Shown here piece after piece: positions 1 to 12,105 of a DNA stretch of 64,000 nt; the first letter of the stretch is position 1, and each line of letters opens with the position of its first letter. A program made the position numbers and the translations under genes. A model generated the notes under the pieces. That model had not been told where the DNA came from. It was given only the letters and a program-made list of their open reading frames with translations, and did not search any database. Source of the DNA: Chloroflexota bacterium (GTDB lineage Bacteria > Chloroflexota > Anaerolineae > Caldilineales > Caldilineaceae); contig BOKO01000016.1 of the NCBI GenBank assembly GCA_016861025.1, forward strand, positions 62,001-126,000, written 5' to 3'.

Positions 1-597
1 CCCGGCTACGAGGATATGGCGGACAACATTCGCAACCTCGACGGCGGTTATCTCGACGACTGGGACGCGCGCAAGGCGATCTACTGGTCGCTCTTTGCCG
101 GTGCGCACGGCCACACCTACGGCTGCAACCCCGTCTGGCAGATGTGGACGCCCGGTCGCGACCAGGTGATCCACGCCCGCCGCCCCTGGTATGAAGCCAT
201 GCACCTGCCCGGCTCCGGCCAGATGCAGCACGCCCGCGCGCTGCTGCAATCGCGCCCCTTCCTCTCGCGCATCCCGGATCAGTCGCTGATCGCGTCGGAA
301 GTGGGCGAAGGGGCGCATCACGTGCGCGCCACGCGCGACCGCGAAGGTCGCTACGCCATGATCTACATTCCGGCCGGCCCGATCTTCGGCGCGGGCAGTA
401 TCGAAGTGAACACAGCGCCGCTCTCCGGCGCGCAGCTTGCTGTCTGGTGGTATGACCCACGCATCGGCGTTGCGCGCAGCCTGGGCGTGCTCGACAAAGC
501 GCCGCGCATGACCTTTGTCCTGCCTCAAGGTGGGCCGGATTGGGTGCTGGTGCTGGATGACGCTGCATGTGCTTTTCCTGCGCCCGGACGCTGGTGA
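1..597 (+). CDS. DUF4038 (apiosidase-like) glycoside hydrolase, C-terminal part
   Basis: The gene is cut by the left edge of the window, so only its last 198 residues are present and the true start lies outside. What remains matches the end of the apiosidase-like DUF4038 catalytic domain (FAGAHGHTYGCNPVWQMW, then PGSGQMQHARALLQSRP). It is followed by the small beta domain often labelled putative collagen-binding domain (YAMIYIPAGP, WWYDPRIG, DWVLVLDD). This arrangement is known from GH140-type enzymes that act on side chains of plant pectin. The substrate here is inferred. Two more genes of the same superfamily follow on the same strand, which supports a polysaccharide-utilisation cluster. 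The DUF4038 family call is firm; the exact sugar specificity is not. Confidence 0.85.
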   Translation, partial: PGYEDMADNIRNLDGGYLDDWDARKAIYWSLFAGAHGHTYGCNPVWQMWTPGRDQVIHARRPWYEAMHLPGSGQMQHARALLQSRPFLSRIPDQSLIASEVGEGAHHVRATRDREGRYAMIYIPAGPIFGAGSIEVNTAPLSGAQLAVWWYDPRIGVARSLGVLDKAPRMTFVLPQGGPDWVLVLDDAACAFPAPGRW

Positions 598-636
598 TCG
601 ATGGGCAGGCTGACGCAAAGACGCAATGACGCAGAG

Positions 637-689
637 GTTCGCAAAATGACCTTCCCTGAAGCTCGGAGCTGCTGGGAAGGTGGGCGAAC
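637..689. repeat. Nested inverted repeat (repeat family C, copy 1)
   Basis: GTTCGC (637-642) pairs with GCGAAC (684-689), and ACCTTCCC (649-656) pairs with GGGAAGGT (674-681). Between them lies AGCTCGGAGCT. A related hairpin occurs at 32101-32139. The element lies between two same-strand hydrolase genes. It could act as a terminator or mRNA-stabilising hairpin, but it has no T tract. Confidence 0.6.
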
Positions 690-716
690 TGCAAAAGGAT
701 AGAAACGGATAATCGC

Positions 717-2203
<1,487 letters not shown>

Positions 2204-2220
2204 GTGCGGCTGAATGGAGT

Positions 2221-2368
2221 TTAACAAAACAGATTCGGTAACTGTAGGTTCGGCTTCCAGCCGGACGTTTCCGGTCAGCCACGCTGTCACGCCGGAGGCG
2301 ATGACCTGCGGAAGAGGCCGCTCCGTGCGTTGAAGACAGCAACGTCGATTACCGGCGCATTTTGTTAA
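2221..2368. mobile_element. MITE-like element with imperfect terminal inverted repeats, copy 1
   Basis: The left end reads TTAACAAAACAGATTCGGTA. The right end, read in reverse complement, is TTAACAAAATGCGCCGGTAA. A second element with the same ends lies at 19426-19533 and also shares internal wording (GTAGRTKCGG near the left end, GATTACCGG near the right end). About 148 bp, no coding capacity. Similarity to the other copy runs about 12 bp beyond the right end (CTCATCGAGCC versus CTCATGAGCC), so the true right border may lie further out. Confidence 0.6.
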
Positions 2369-2449
2369 TCCTCATCGAGCCGCACGTTTCCGTCGGGTGG
2401 AAAATGCGATTACATATCCGATAACGCCAGGGGTTCTCCTTTTGGGTTA

Positions 2450-2481
2450 CCCCACCCCTGCACGGCCGTGCAGGGGTGGGG
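2450..2481. repeat. Perfect 32-bp palindrome
   Basis: Each 16-base arm is CCCCACCCCTGCACGG and its exact complement, with no loop. Flanking TTCTCC and GGAGAA extend the symmetry. It lies about 100 bp before a hydrolase start. It could be a cruciform-forming repeat, a terminator stem for the upstream gene, or a protein-binding site. Confidence 0.75.
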
Positions 2482-2584
2482 AGGAGAAGGACATCAGTCA
2501 AGCAGGTCATCGCCTGCGCTGCAACAGTGCTATGCCACGCCGGAGGCGATGCTCTACCATCATAAATGCATGAAGGAAACCAAC

Positions 2585-4135
2585 ATGACCACTTCAGCAA
2601 CTCTCTCTGCGCAGCCGTGGCGTGAAGTCGAGCTTACGCTGACGGCGGCGCAGGAGTACGCCAACGGCTACACCGATGTCGAGGTGTGGGCTGATTTCAC
2701 CCACGACGACGGTGCGGTGTTGCGTCGCCCCGCTTTTTGGGACGGCGGCCGCACCTGGCGGATTCGGTTCGCCTCCCCGCGCGGCGACGGGCGCTGGACA
2801 TGGCGCAGCTTCAGCTCGACGCCGGATGCAGGACTGGCCGACCAGACGGGCGTCATTGTCTGTGAGGCGGGCGCACCCGCCACCAACCGCTTTTACCGCC
2901 ACGGCTTCTGGCGCATGTCGCCGGGCGGGCGCAGCCTGATCCACGCTGATGGCCGCGCCGCCGTGCTGGCAGGCGACACCGCCTGGGCGCTGCCCTGGCG
3001 CGCCACGCACGAACAGTGTCGCGTCTACGCCGCCGACCGCCAGGCCAAGGGCTTCAACGCCGTGCTCTTGATGAGCGTCCAGCCGGACATGGGCGCGCGC
3101 GGCCCGCGCGAGCGCACAGCAGATGAAGGCTTCGATGTCGGCTTCGAGGACCTGCCCGACGGCCACATCAACCAGCTCAACCCGGCGTACTTCCAATATC
3201 TCGACGGTCTCAGCGCGATCCTGGCAGAACATGAGATCGTCGCCGTGTGGCAGCCGGTCTTCTTCGGCTTTGGCTGGAAGGGGTTGCAAACCGCTGGCCC
3301 AGTCCTGCCCCCTGCCGAATACGCCCGTTACTGCCGCTATCTGGTCGCTCGCTATGGTGCGCGTCCAGCCATCTACCTGGTGGGCGGCGATGGCTCCGGA
3401 CGCGAACCGCAAGTTGCGGCGGGCGGCGAGGAGGTCGAACGCTGGGACGCCTACCGGCAGCCGACCGGCATCCACTACCGCCCACACATCGTCGCCAACG
3501 CGCACCAGGAGGCGGCGTGGCTTGACTTCCAGTGGTGCCAGACCGGCCACAGCGGCGAGCATGTGCCCGAACGCGTCGCCGATATGTGGCGCAACTTGCC
3601 CGTCAAAGCCGTCGCCAACGGCGAGCCGACCTACGAGCACGGCGGGCGCCAGGGACGCGCGGCGGGCTGGTGGCAGGGTCACGAAGCATGGTGCAACCTC
3701 TGCGCGGGCGGCGCGATGGGCGTCGTCTACGGCGCGGGCAGCCTCTGGCAGTGGGCGCATCGCGGGGACGAGCCGGGACAGTCGGACTTTTTCCTGGCGC
3801 CTGGCGCAGGCTGGCGCCAGGCGCTCGACTTCGAGGGATCGAAGTACGTCGGTTTGGTGGCGCGCATCCTGGATGGCTATCCCTTTGCCGATATGGCGCC
3901 GAATTGGGAAGTGACGCTGGGGCGGCGCGGTCTGCTTGTCCCCGGCAAATTCTTCCTCTGCTACAGCGAAGAGGGTGGCCCGTTGCTGATCTTCGGGGAC
4001 GACGTGCCACAGCACTATCGCATGATCGATCCGCGCACCGGCGCGGTCGTGGGCAGCGGCGTCCGTCCTCAAGGCTGGGAGTGGATTCCTGCCGAATGGG
4101 GCGCACCACTGCTCTACATTTTCTGTGACGAATAG
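2585..4135 (+). CDS. DUF5060 and DUF4038 (apiosidase-like) glycoside hydrolase
   Basis: The product has 516 residues and is predicted to cleave a glycosidic bond in a plant-type polysaccharide. The N-terminal DUF5060 beta-sandwich covers roughly residues 5-85 (VEVWADF, PAFWDGGRTWRIRFASP). It is followed by a DUF4038 TIM-barrel at roughly residues 95-440, with GDTAWALPWR, KGFNAVLLMSVQPD, the IYLVGGDGSG strand and ANGEPTYEHGG. The Glu of the last motif is a candidate catalytic acid. A short C-terminal beta domain ends in PLLYIFCDE. The ATG at 2585 is chosen because an AAGGAAA ribosome-binding site lies just ahead; upstream in-frame ATGs lack one. No signal peptide is seen, so the enzyme probably works in the cytoplasm on imported oligosaccharides. 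It lies 127 bp before the sugar isomerase gene. Confidence 0.85.
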   Translation: MTTSATLSAQPWREVELTLTAAQEYANGYTDVEVWADFTHDDGAVLRRPAFWDGGRTWRIRFASPRGDGRWTWRSFSSTPDAGLADQTGVIVCEAGAPATNRFYRHGFWRMSPGGRSLIHADGRAAVLAGDTAWALPWRATHEQCRVYAADRQAKGFNAVLLMSVQPDMGARGPRERTADEGFDVGFEDLPDGHINQLNPAYFQYLDGLSAILAEHEIVAVWQPVFFGFGWKGLQTAGPVLPPAEYARYCRYLVARYGARPAIYLVGGDGSGREPQVAAGGEEVERWDAYRQPTGIHYRPHIVANAHQEAAWLDFQWCQTGHSGEHVPERVADMWRNLPVKAVANGEPTYEHGGRQGRAAGWWQGHEAWCNLCAGGAMGVVYGAGSLWQWAHRGDEPGQSDFFLAPGAGWRQALDFEGSKYVGLVARILDGYPFADMAPNWEVTLGRRGLLVPGKFFLCYSEEGGPLLIFGDDVPQHYRMIDPRTGAVVGSGVRPQGWEWIPAEWGAPLLYIFCDE

Positions 4136-4144
4136 CACGCGGAT

Positions 4145-4188
4145 AACGCGGATCGAGCGGATTGCGCGGATTTGTTTTGATCCGCGTT
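4145..4188. repeat. Inverted repeat built on GCGGAT units
   Basis: AACGCGGATC (4145-4154) pairs perfectly with GATCCGCGTT (4179-4188). GCGGAT recurs at 9-bp spacing inside and beyond the left arm, and ATCCGCG recurs to the right. A shorter relative lies at 38648-38678. It occupies the gap between the hydrolase and isomerase genes. Confidence 0.6.
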
Positions 4189-4262
4189 CATCCACCGAAT
4201 CCGCGCTATCTGCGTGCCATTGACCCGGTTGATTTGCATACGTTACTCAAAAGGAGACAGCT

Positions 4263-5669
4263 ATGGCTCGTGCGACATTGGCGGTGATTGTCGGCAACCG
4301 CGACTTCTTTCCCGACAAACTGGTGAGCGAGGCGCGCCGCGATATCCTGGCGCTCTTCGCCGAGATGAACATCGAAGCGGTGATGCTGGATGAGACGGCC
4401 ACCAAACTTGGCGGCGTGGAGACATGGGACGACGCCAAACGCTGCGCCGACCTCTTCCGCCAACATGCGGGGCGCATCGACGGCGTTCTGGTTTGCCTGC
4501 CCAACTTTGGCGACGAGAAAGGCGTGGCCGATACGATCAAGCTCTCCGGGCTACATGTCCCGATCCTGGTGCAGGCGTACCCGGACGACCTGGACCAGTT
4601 TTCGGTGGAGCGCCGCCGCGACGCCTTCTGCGGCAAGGTCTCGGTCTGCAACAACCTGCGACAGTACGGTTTTCCCTTCACGCTGACCGACCTGCACACC
4701 GTTCACCCATTGACGCCGGAATTCCGCCAGGATTTGGAGAAGTTCCTGGGCGTCTGCCGCATCGTCAACGGGCTGCGCACAGCGCGGCTCGGCGCCATCG
4801 GTGCGCGACCGGGCGCGTTCAACACCGTGCGCTACAGCGAAAAGCTGCTTCAGGCGCATGGCATGAGCGTGCAGACGCTCGACCTCTCCGAGGTGCTGGG
4901 CTGGGTGCAGCGCCTGCCCGAAGATGACGCGCGCGTGGCGAAGAAGCTGGCCGACATCAAAGCATACGCCGATTACGGCAGCGTGCCGCCGCCCTCGCTG
5001 GTCAAGATGGCGCGCCTCGGCGTGGTGATCGAGGACTGGATGGATAAGAACGACCTGGTCGCCACCGCCATCCAATGTTGGACATCGCTGCAGCGCAACT
5101 TCGGCGTCAACGTCTGCACGCTGATGAGCATCATGAGCGAGCGGCTGATGCCTTCCGCTTGTGAGGTGGACATCACCGGCGTCGTGTCGATGTACGCGCT
5201 GCAACTGGCGTCCAATTCGCCCAGCGCACTGGTGGACTGGAACAACAACTATGGAAACGACCCGGATAAATGCGTGCTCTTCCACTGCGGCAACTGGGCC
5301 AAAGCCTTCATCCCCGACGCCGCCATCAAGACCGCGCCGATTTTGGGCACGACGCTCGGTGAGGAGAACACCTACGGCGCCATGGCCGGGCGCACGCCCG
5401 CTGGCCCCGTCACCTTTGGTCGCGTCAGCACCGACGATGCGCATGGCCTCATCCGCACCTACGTGGGCGAAGGCGTCTTCACCGATGATCCGCTCGACAC
5501 CTTCGGCACGCGCGCAGTGGTGCAGGTCGCCGGTCTGCAGCGGCTGATGAGGTATGTCTGCAAAAATGGCTTCGAGCATCACGTGGCGATGAATGCATCG
5601 CACACGGCAGGCGTGCTGGCGGAGGCGTTCGAGACATACTTTGGTTGGGATGTGCACGTGCACGAATGA
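4263..5669 (+). CDS. L-fucose/L-arabinose isomerase family protein
   Basis: This 468-residue protein belongs to the FucI/AraA-like isomerase superfamily, which interconverts aldoses and ketoses with a divalent metal. Supporting features are the N-terminal Rossmann-like part (residues about 5-170, with VIVGNRDFFP and DGVLVCLPNFGDEK) and the C-terminal isomerase domain (ACEVDITGVVSMYALQLAS, GNWAKAF, GRVSTDD, HHVAMN). The Glu and Asp of CEVD are candidate metal ligands. A strong AAAAGGAGA ribosome-binding site precedes the ATG. It follows three DUF4038-type hydrolase genes on the same strand, so it probably handles the sugar they release. Whether that is fucose, arabinose, apiose-related or another sugar cannot be decided from sequence alone. 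Confidence 0.88.
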   Translation: MARATLAVIVGNRDFFPDKLVSEARRDILALFAEMNIEAVMLDETATKLGGVETWDDAKRCADLFRQHAGRIDGVLVCLPNFGDEKGVADTIKLSGLHVPILVQAYPDDLDQFSVERRRDAFCGKVSVCNNLRQYGFPFTLTDLHTVHPLTPEFRQDLEKFLGVCRIVNGLRTARLGAIGARPGAFNTVRYSEKLLQAHGMSVQTLDLSEVLGWVQRLPEDDARVAKKLADIKAYADYGSVPPPSLVKMARLGVVIEDWMDKNDLVATAIQCWTSLQRNFGVNVCTLMSIMSERLMPSACEVDITGVVSMYALQLASNSPSALVDWNNNYGNDPDKCVLFHCGNWAKAFIPDAAIKTAPILGTTLGEENTYGAMAGRTPAGPVTFGRVSTDDAHGLIRTYVGEGVFTDDPLDTFGTRAVVQVAGLQRLMRYVCKNGFEHHVAMNASHTAGVLAEAFETYFGWDVHVHE

Positions 5670-5681
5670 TACTCCAATAGC

Positions 5682-5719
5682 TCATCGTCTCTGGCGCGAT
5701 ATGGCGCCAGAGACGATGA
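5682..5719 (+). terminator. 16-bp perfect hairpin after the isomerase gene
   Basis: TCATCGTCTCTGGCGC (5682-5697) and its exact complement (5704-5719) enclose a 6-base loop. The stem starts 12 bp after the isomerase stop codon. No T tract follows immediately, so termination is likely but not certain; a role in mRNA stability is the alternative. Confidence 0.55.
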
Positions 5720-5782
5720 CCACGAAGCAAACTTTTGCCTCCAACCTGAAGTAGCCCCTTTTGCCTCTTTGCCTCTCTCAAA

Positions 5783-5811
5783 TTGACACACGCCTGCGCG
5801 CTTGTTACACT
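5783..5811 (+). promoter_or_regulatory. Sigma70-type promoter of rsgA
   Basis: A perfect -35 box TTGACA (5783-5788) is followed after exactly 17 bp by TACACT (5806-5811). The predicted transcription start near 5818 leaves a leader of about 15 bases. That leader contains GGAGG (5819-5823), about 9 bases before the TTG start, which fixes the rsgA start. Confidence 0.75.
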
Positions 5812-5832
5812 CGAACCCGGAGGGTTGAATCC

Positions 5833-6873
<1,041 letters not shown>

Positions 6874-6991
6874 GGGATTGTAAGATTAGAGATTGTGAGA
6901 TTGGAGATTGAGAGTTCGCTCGGCTGGCGTATGACATCACCAATCAGCAACGTTTATCGATCTCCAATCTCTTAATCTCTTAATCTCACAA
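6874..6991. repeat. Heptamer inverted-repeat element (GAGATTR class)
   Basis: The left part carries repeated GAGATTG/GAGATTA units (about 6878-6914). The right part carries the complementary AATCTCC/AATCTCT units (about 6959-6988). They are separated by roughly 45 bp of unrelated sequence. The element begins right after the rsgA stop codon and ends just before pcrA. Other copies lie at 23562, 39879, 40839 and 41836. Confidence 0.75.
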
Positions 6992-6998
6992 GATCATT

Positions 6999-9452
<2,454 letters not shown>

Positions 9453-9496
9453 GAGACGGGTTTTCGGGGAAACTCGGCGTCTGGAGCATAATTCAC

Positions 9497-10672
9497 ATGG
9501 CCGAACAACTACCCACATCACCAAACTGGCCGCGTAACGTCAAGACAATTGCTGTGGTTTCGTTTCTGTTGATCGCAGCTCTGATGGTGTGGCGATTTTT
9601 CGAGTTTGTCGAACTCTTCATCCTGGCGGCGCTGCTTGCCTTCCTGCTCTATCCTGTTGTCAATACACTGCGGCGGTGGGCCAGGCTGCCACAGGCGGTG
9701 GCGATATTGGTCGCCTACATTCTTTTTGTGTTCGTGATCGGTCTGTTGGCTGTCATCATCGGCGCGCTGGTGCAAAGCCAGATCGGCGGTTTCATCGCAA
9801 ACATCCAGGACACACTGCGCGGTCTGATGCTGTTCTTTGGACGGCTTTTTTCGCCGATAACCGGCGCGTCGGTCAATGTGGGCGGCATTCGGCTGCAGTT
9901 GCCGGCAACACAAATAGACGACGTTATGCCGCAGCTTTACGAATCGTTGGCTGGACAGATGACCGGTTTTATCGGGCAGGGCGGCTCCTGGGTGACCGGC
10001 GTTGCACAGACAGCGTTTGTGACGCTGATTCGTTCCATCGTCATGATTGTGCTGTCGATCTATCTCTTGATCGATGGGTGGCGGGTGTTTGGCTTTATCC
10101 AACGCGCGGCTCAACAGCTTGGATATGGCGAAGATGCACAAATGCTGCTCGACGCGTTCACCAACATTTGGAAAATCTATTTCCGCGGACAGGTTCTGCT
10201 TGCCGCAATCATGGCTGTGCTGGTGAGCGTCGTTCTCTTTGCTCTGCGCGTCGACAACCCGATTGCGCTTGGCATCATGGCTGGGCTGCTCGAGCTGGTG
10301 CCGGTGCTTGGGCATTACATTGCCATGACAATCACGGTGATTTTGGTCTTTTTTCAGCCTGAACCACCGTTGGGGTTGACTCCATGGCTTTATGCCTTGC
10401 TGGTCGCCGGCGTTCTCTTTGGCCTCCAGCAAATCCAGGGGAACGTGATCCTGCCGCGCGTCCACGGGCGCACATTGGCTGTGCATCCGGTGTTGATCTT
10501 GCTCGGCGTTCTGATCGGTGCATCGTTTGCCGGCGTGCTGGGTGCAATTCTGGCGCCGCCGATGTTGGCGACCCTCAAGCTGTTTATCGGCTATGTCTGG
10601 CGCAAGATGCTCGATTTGCCGCCGTTTGTCGAGATCGATACAGCCGCTGAACCACCACAAATGCAACGCTGA
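9497..10672 (+). CDS. AI-2E family (PerM-like) membrane transporter
   Basis: The 391-residue integral membrane protein has the layout of the AI-2E/PerM family. It has paired N-terminal hydrophobic helices (TIAVVSFLLIAALMVW, LFILAALLAFLLYPVV), another near residues 75-95, a soluble middle part, and a C-terminal set including a family-typical segment (PIALGIMAGLLELVPVLGHY) and GNVILPRVHG. Members export diverse small molecules or Na+/H+. The name comes from one E. coli protein linked to autoinducer-2, so the actual substrate is unknown. The ATG at 9497 is the first in frame after the pcrA stop 44 bp upstream. The gene is convergent with the J-domain gene. Confidence 0.85.
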   Translation: MAEQLPTSPNWPRNVKTIAVVSFLLIAALMVWRFFEFVELFILAALLAFLLYPVVNTLRRWARLPQAVAILVAYILFVFVIGLLAVIIGALVQSQIGGFIANIQDTLRGLMLFFGRLFSPITGASVNVGGIRLQLPATQIDDVMPQLYESLAGQMTGFIGQGGSWVTGVAQTAFVTLIRSIVMIVLSIYLLIDGWRVFGFIQRAAQQLGYGEDAQMLLDAFTNIWKIYFRGQVLLAAIMAVLVSVVLFALRVDNPIALGIMAGLLELVPVLGHYIAMTITVILVFFQPEPPLGLTPWLYALLVAGVLFGLQQIQGNVILPRVHGRTLAVHPVLILLGVLIGASFAGVLGAILAPPMLATLKLFIGYVWRKMLDLPPFVEIDTAAEPPQMQR

Positions 10673-10691
10673 TACGATGGTCTGACGCTCT

Positions 10692-11828
10692 CTACGACAT
10701 CTCCTCGTCGCCGACCATCGGCAAATAGAGCGGCGACTCAGTCAACAGGTCACTGCGAATCCATCCACCAAAATTGGTGAGATACCAGACATAGCCGCGG
10801 CTAATCGTGTAGCCAACCAGTTGGACGCGCGCTCCTGGCGGGGTTGTGGTCAACACCGGGAAGCGCGTATCCGGCCCGCTGCGAATATTGGATGCAACGC
10901 GCGTCGTTGTTACAGCGTAGGGGCGCACAGGGGGTGGCGTCGTCACTTGTGGGTCATGTTCGAGCGTTTTGCATGCTTCACGAAAATATGCGGGGGCGCT
11001 CTCGAGCCGGGCCGGCGTGCAGTCGCCAGGAAATACGAACGCGCGTTCTTCGGTTTCCGCCGCGCCGGCATTATATGTTGTAGCGCGACCCGGTGCAGAC
11101 TCGGTCGCTCTCTCCACGAATGCCGTCGGGCTGTTTGAGAGAAGCAGCCGGCCCGATAAGAGCAAATAGATCGCCAGCATTAATACAACGGCCATCCCAA
11201 CACCCATCCCCATGCTGCGCCGATCTGTCCAGGCTGACGCAGCAGATGACTCGCCCACCCACCGGCGAGGCGATATCGGTTGGCGTACACGTTGGCGCGG
11301 CGCAGCCGGGGGCGGTTGCTGCACAACCGGTGCATAGTTGCGGAATAATGCGCGCAGCACATCGGCATGTGCGACCGCAACGCACCAGCGATTGTGGTGG
11401 ATGTCGTAGCGCCGTCCCGATGGTGGAATCCGGCGTTGCAGTTCGACAAGCAGCGCCGACATATTGTCGGCATGGCCGATTGTGAAAACGATCTCGTCGC
11501 CGATGCGCTTTTGATAGCTCAGCCAGGCGCTGTTCAGATGAGGGCGATTGGGCGTCGGCGCTGCGGCGTGCGTCGTGGATGTTCTGGCGCCGTTTGTGCT
11601 TGCGGCGTTACGATGGGCAGCCAGTGTTTCATCATAGCGCCGTCGTCGTTCAGGATGACGGAGCGTGTTGTAGGCTTCGTTGATCGCCTGCATCTGTCGA
11701 TGCGCGTCGGGCGAAGGGTTCAAATCAGGATGAACCTGCCGCGCCAGCCGCCGATAAGCCGCTGAAATTTCCGCCTGCGATGCATTCGGCGCAACTTGCA
11801 GAGTCTGATAATAGCTCACAGACGCCAT
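10692..11828 (-). CDS. J-domain membrane protein with C-terminal SH3-like domain
   Basis: The 378-residue protein starts with a J domain (residues about 4-68) containing the HPD triad at 33-35, which in this family stimulates the ATPase of an Hsp70/DnaK partner. A central region follows (about 110-170), then one transmembrane helix (MGMGVGMAVVLMLAIYLLLS). The C-terminal bacterial SH3-type domain includes VASNIRSGPDTRFPVLTTTP and WYLTNFGGWIRSDLL. SH3 domains of this kind usually face outside and bind cell-wall components. The ATG at 11828 is preferred over the longer frame because an extended -10 promoter overlaps the upstream extension. It has no DnaK neighbour here. The architecture suggests a membrane-tethered co-chaperone, but this is inference. 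Confidence 0.8.
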   Translation of the reverse strand: MASVSYYQTLQVAPNASQAEISAAYRRLARQVHPDLNPSPDAHRQMQAINEAYNTLRHPERRRRYDETLAAHRNAASTNGARTSTTHAAAPTPNRPHLNSAWLSYQKRIGDEIVFTIGHADNMSALLVELQRRIPPSGRRYDIHHNRWCVAVAHADVLRALFRNYAPVVQQPPPAAPRQRVRQPISPRRWVGESSAASAWTDRRSMGMGVGMAVVLMLAIYLLLSGRLLLSNSPTAFVERATESAPGRATTYNAGAAETEERAFVFPGDCTPARLESAPAYFREACKTLEHDPQVTTPPPVRPYAVTTTRVASNIRSGPDTRFPVLTTTPPGARVQLVGYTISRGYVWYLTNFGGWIRSDLLTESPLYLPMVGDEEMS

Positions 11829-11837
11829 AAGTTCGAC

Positions 11838-11846
11838 AGTGTAGCA
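11838..11846 (-). promoter_or_regulatory. Extended -10 promoter of the J-domain gene (leaderless)
   Basis: Read on the minus strand, TGCTACACT spans 11846-11838. The ATG at 11828 follows after only 9 bases, so the expected transcript begins at or within about 3 bases of the start codon. No Shine-Dalgarno sequence fits. Confidence 0.55.
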
Positions 11847-11911
11847 CACTCTCATGAAATCTGCCAGGAAATCGAAGAGCAATTCCCGTCTGCCTCACGC
11901 CTTGGTCAAAA

Positions 11912-11959
11912 TAGGTCAACGCCTCCGGCGTGACGAGGCATGCCGGAGGCGTTGACCTA
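11912..11959. repeat. 18-bp perfect inverted repeat (CCGGAGGCG family)
   Basis: TAGGTCAACGCCTCCGGC (11912-11929) and its exact complement (11942-11959) enclose a 12-base loop. Related wording (CGCCGGAGGCGATGACCT) appears near 2290 and 2542. It lies between the divergent J-domain and CoA-transferase genes and is probably a dispersed repeat. Confidence 0.7.
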
Positions 11960-12105
11960 CGGCTTGGCTCACATCCGGTCATTCCTTTCCCCCTTCGCAA
12001 AAATGGGGATAGAATGAACGATTGTGTAGAATAACTTTTTCGCTCACAAACTCATCTATACACATACATCTCGAAAGAACTATGTTCTGAAGGCTGGGAT
12101 TCCCA

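Larger units (their letters stand above)
2204..2584. other. Repeat-rich intergenic region
   Basis: There is no credible gene here. The region holds a MITE-like element (2221-2368), a perfect 32-bp palindrome (2450-2481) and two copies of a CGCCGGAGGCGATG motif (near 2290 and 2542). The second copy pairs with an AGGTCATCGCCTGCG stretch near 2504. No clear promoter for the following hydrolase can be picked out. Confidence 0.7.

Noticed and set aside
2594..4195. Long minus-strand open frame of 533 codons opposite the hydrolase gene
   Set aside because: Lies fully antisense to a gene with clear domains; composition is typical of the GC-rich complement, and no family pattern is visible.
9518..10666. 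Minus-strand open frame of 382 codons opposite the AI-2E-type gene
   Set aside because: Gln/Asp/His-rich composition is what the complement of hydrophobic codons gives; the sense strand encodes clear membrane helices.
11705..11730. tRNA T-loop-like GGGTTCAAATC
   Set aside because: It lies within the J-domain coding sequence and no acceptor stem or anticodon arm can be formed around it.
12010..12032. Two TAGAAT boxes as promoter of the CoA-transferase gene
   Set aside because: Neither has an acceptable -35 or a correctly placed TG extension, so I could not choose a promoter.
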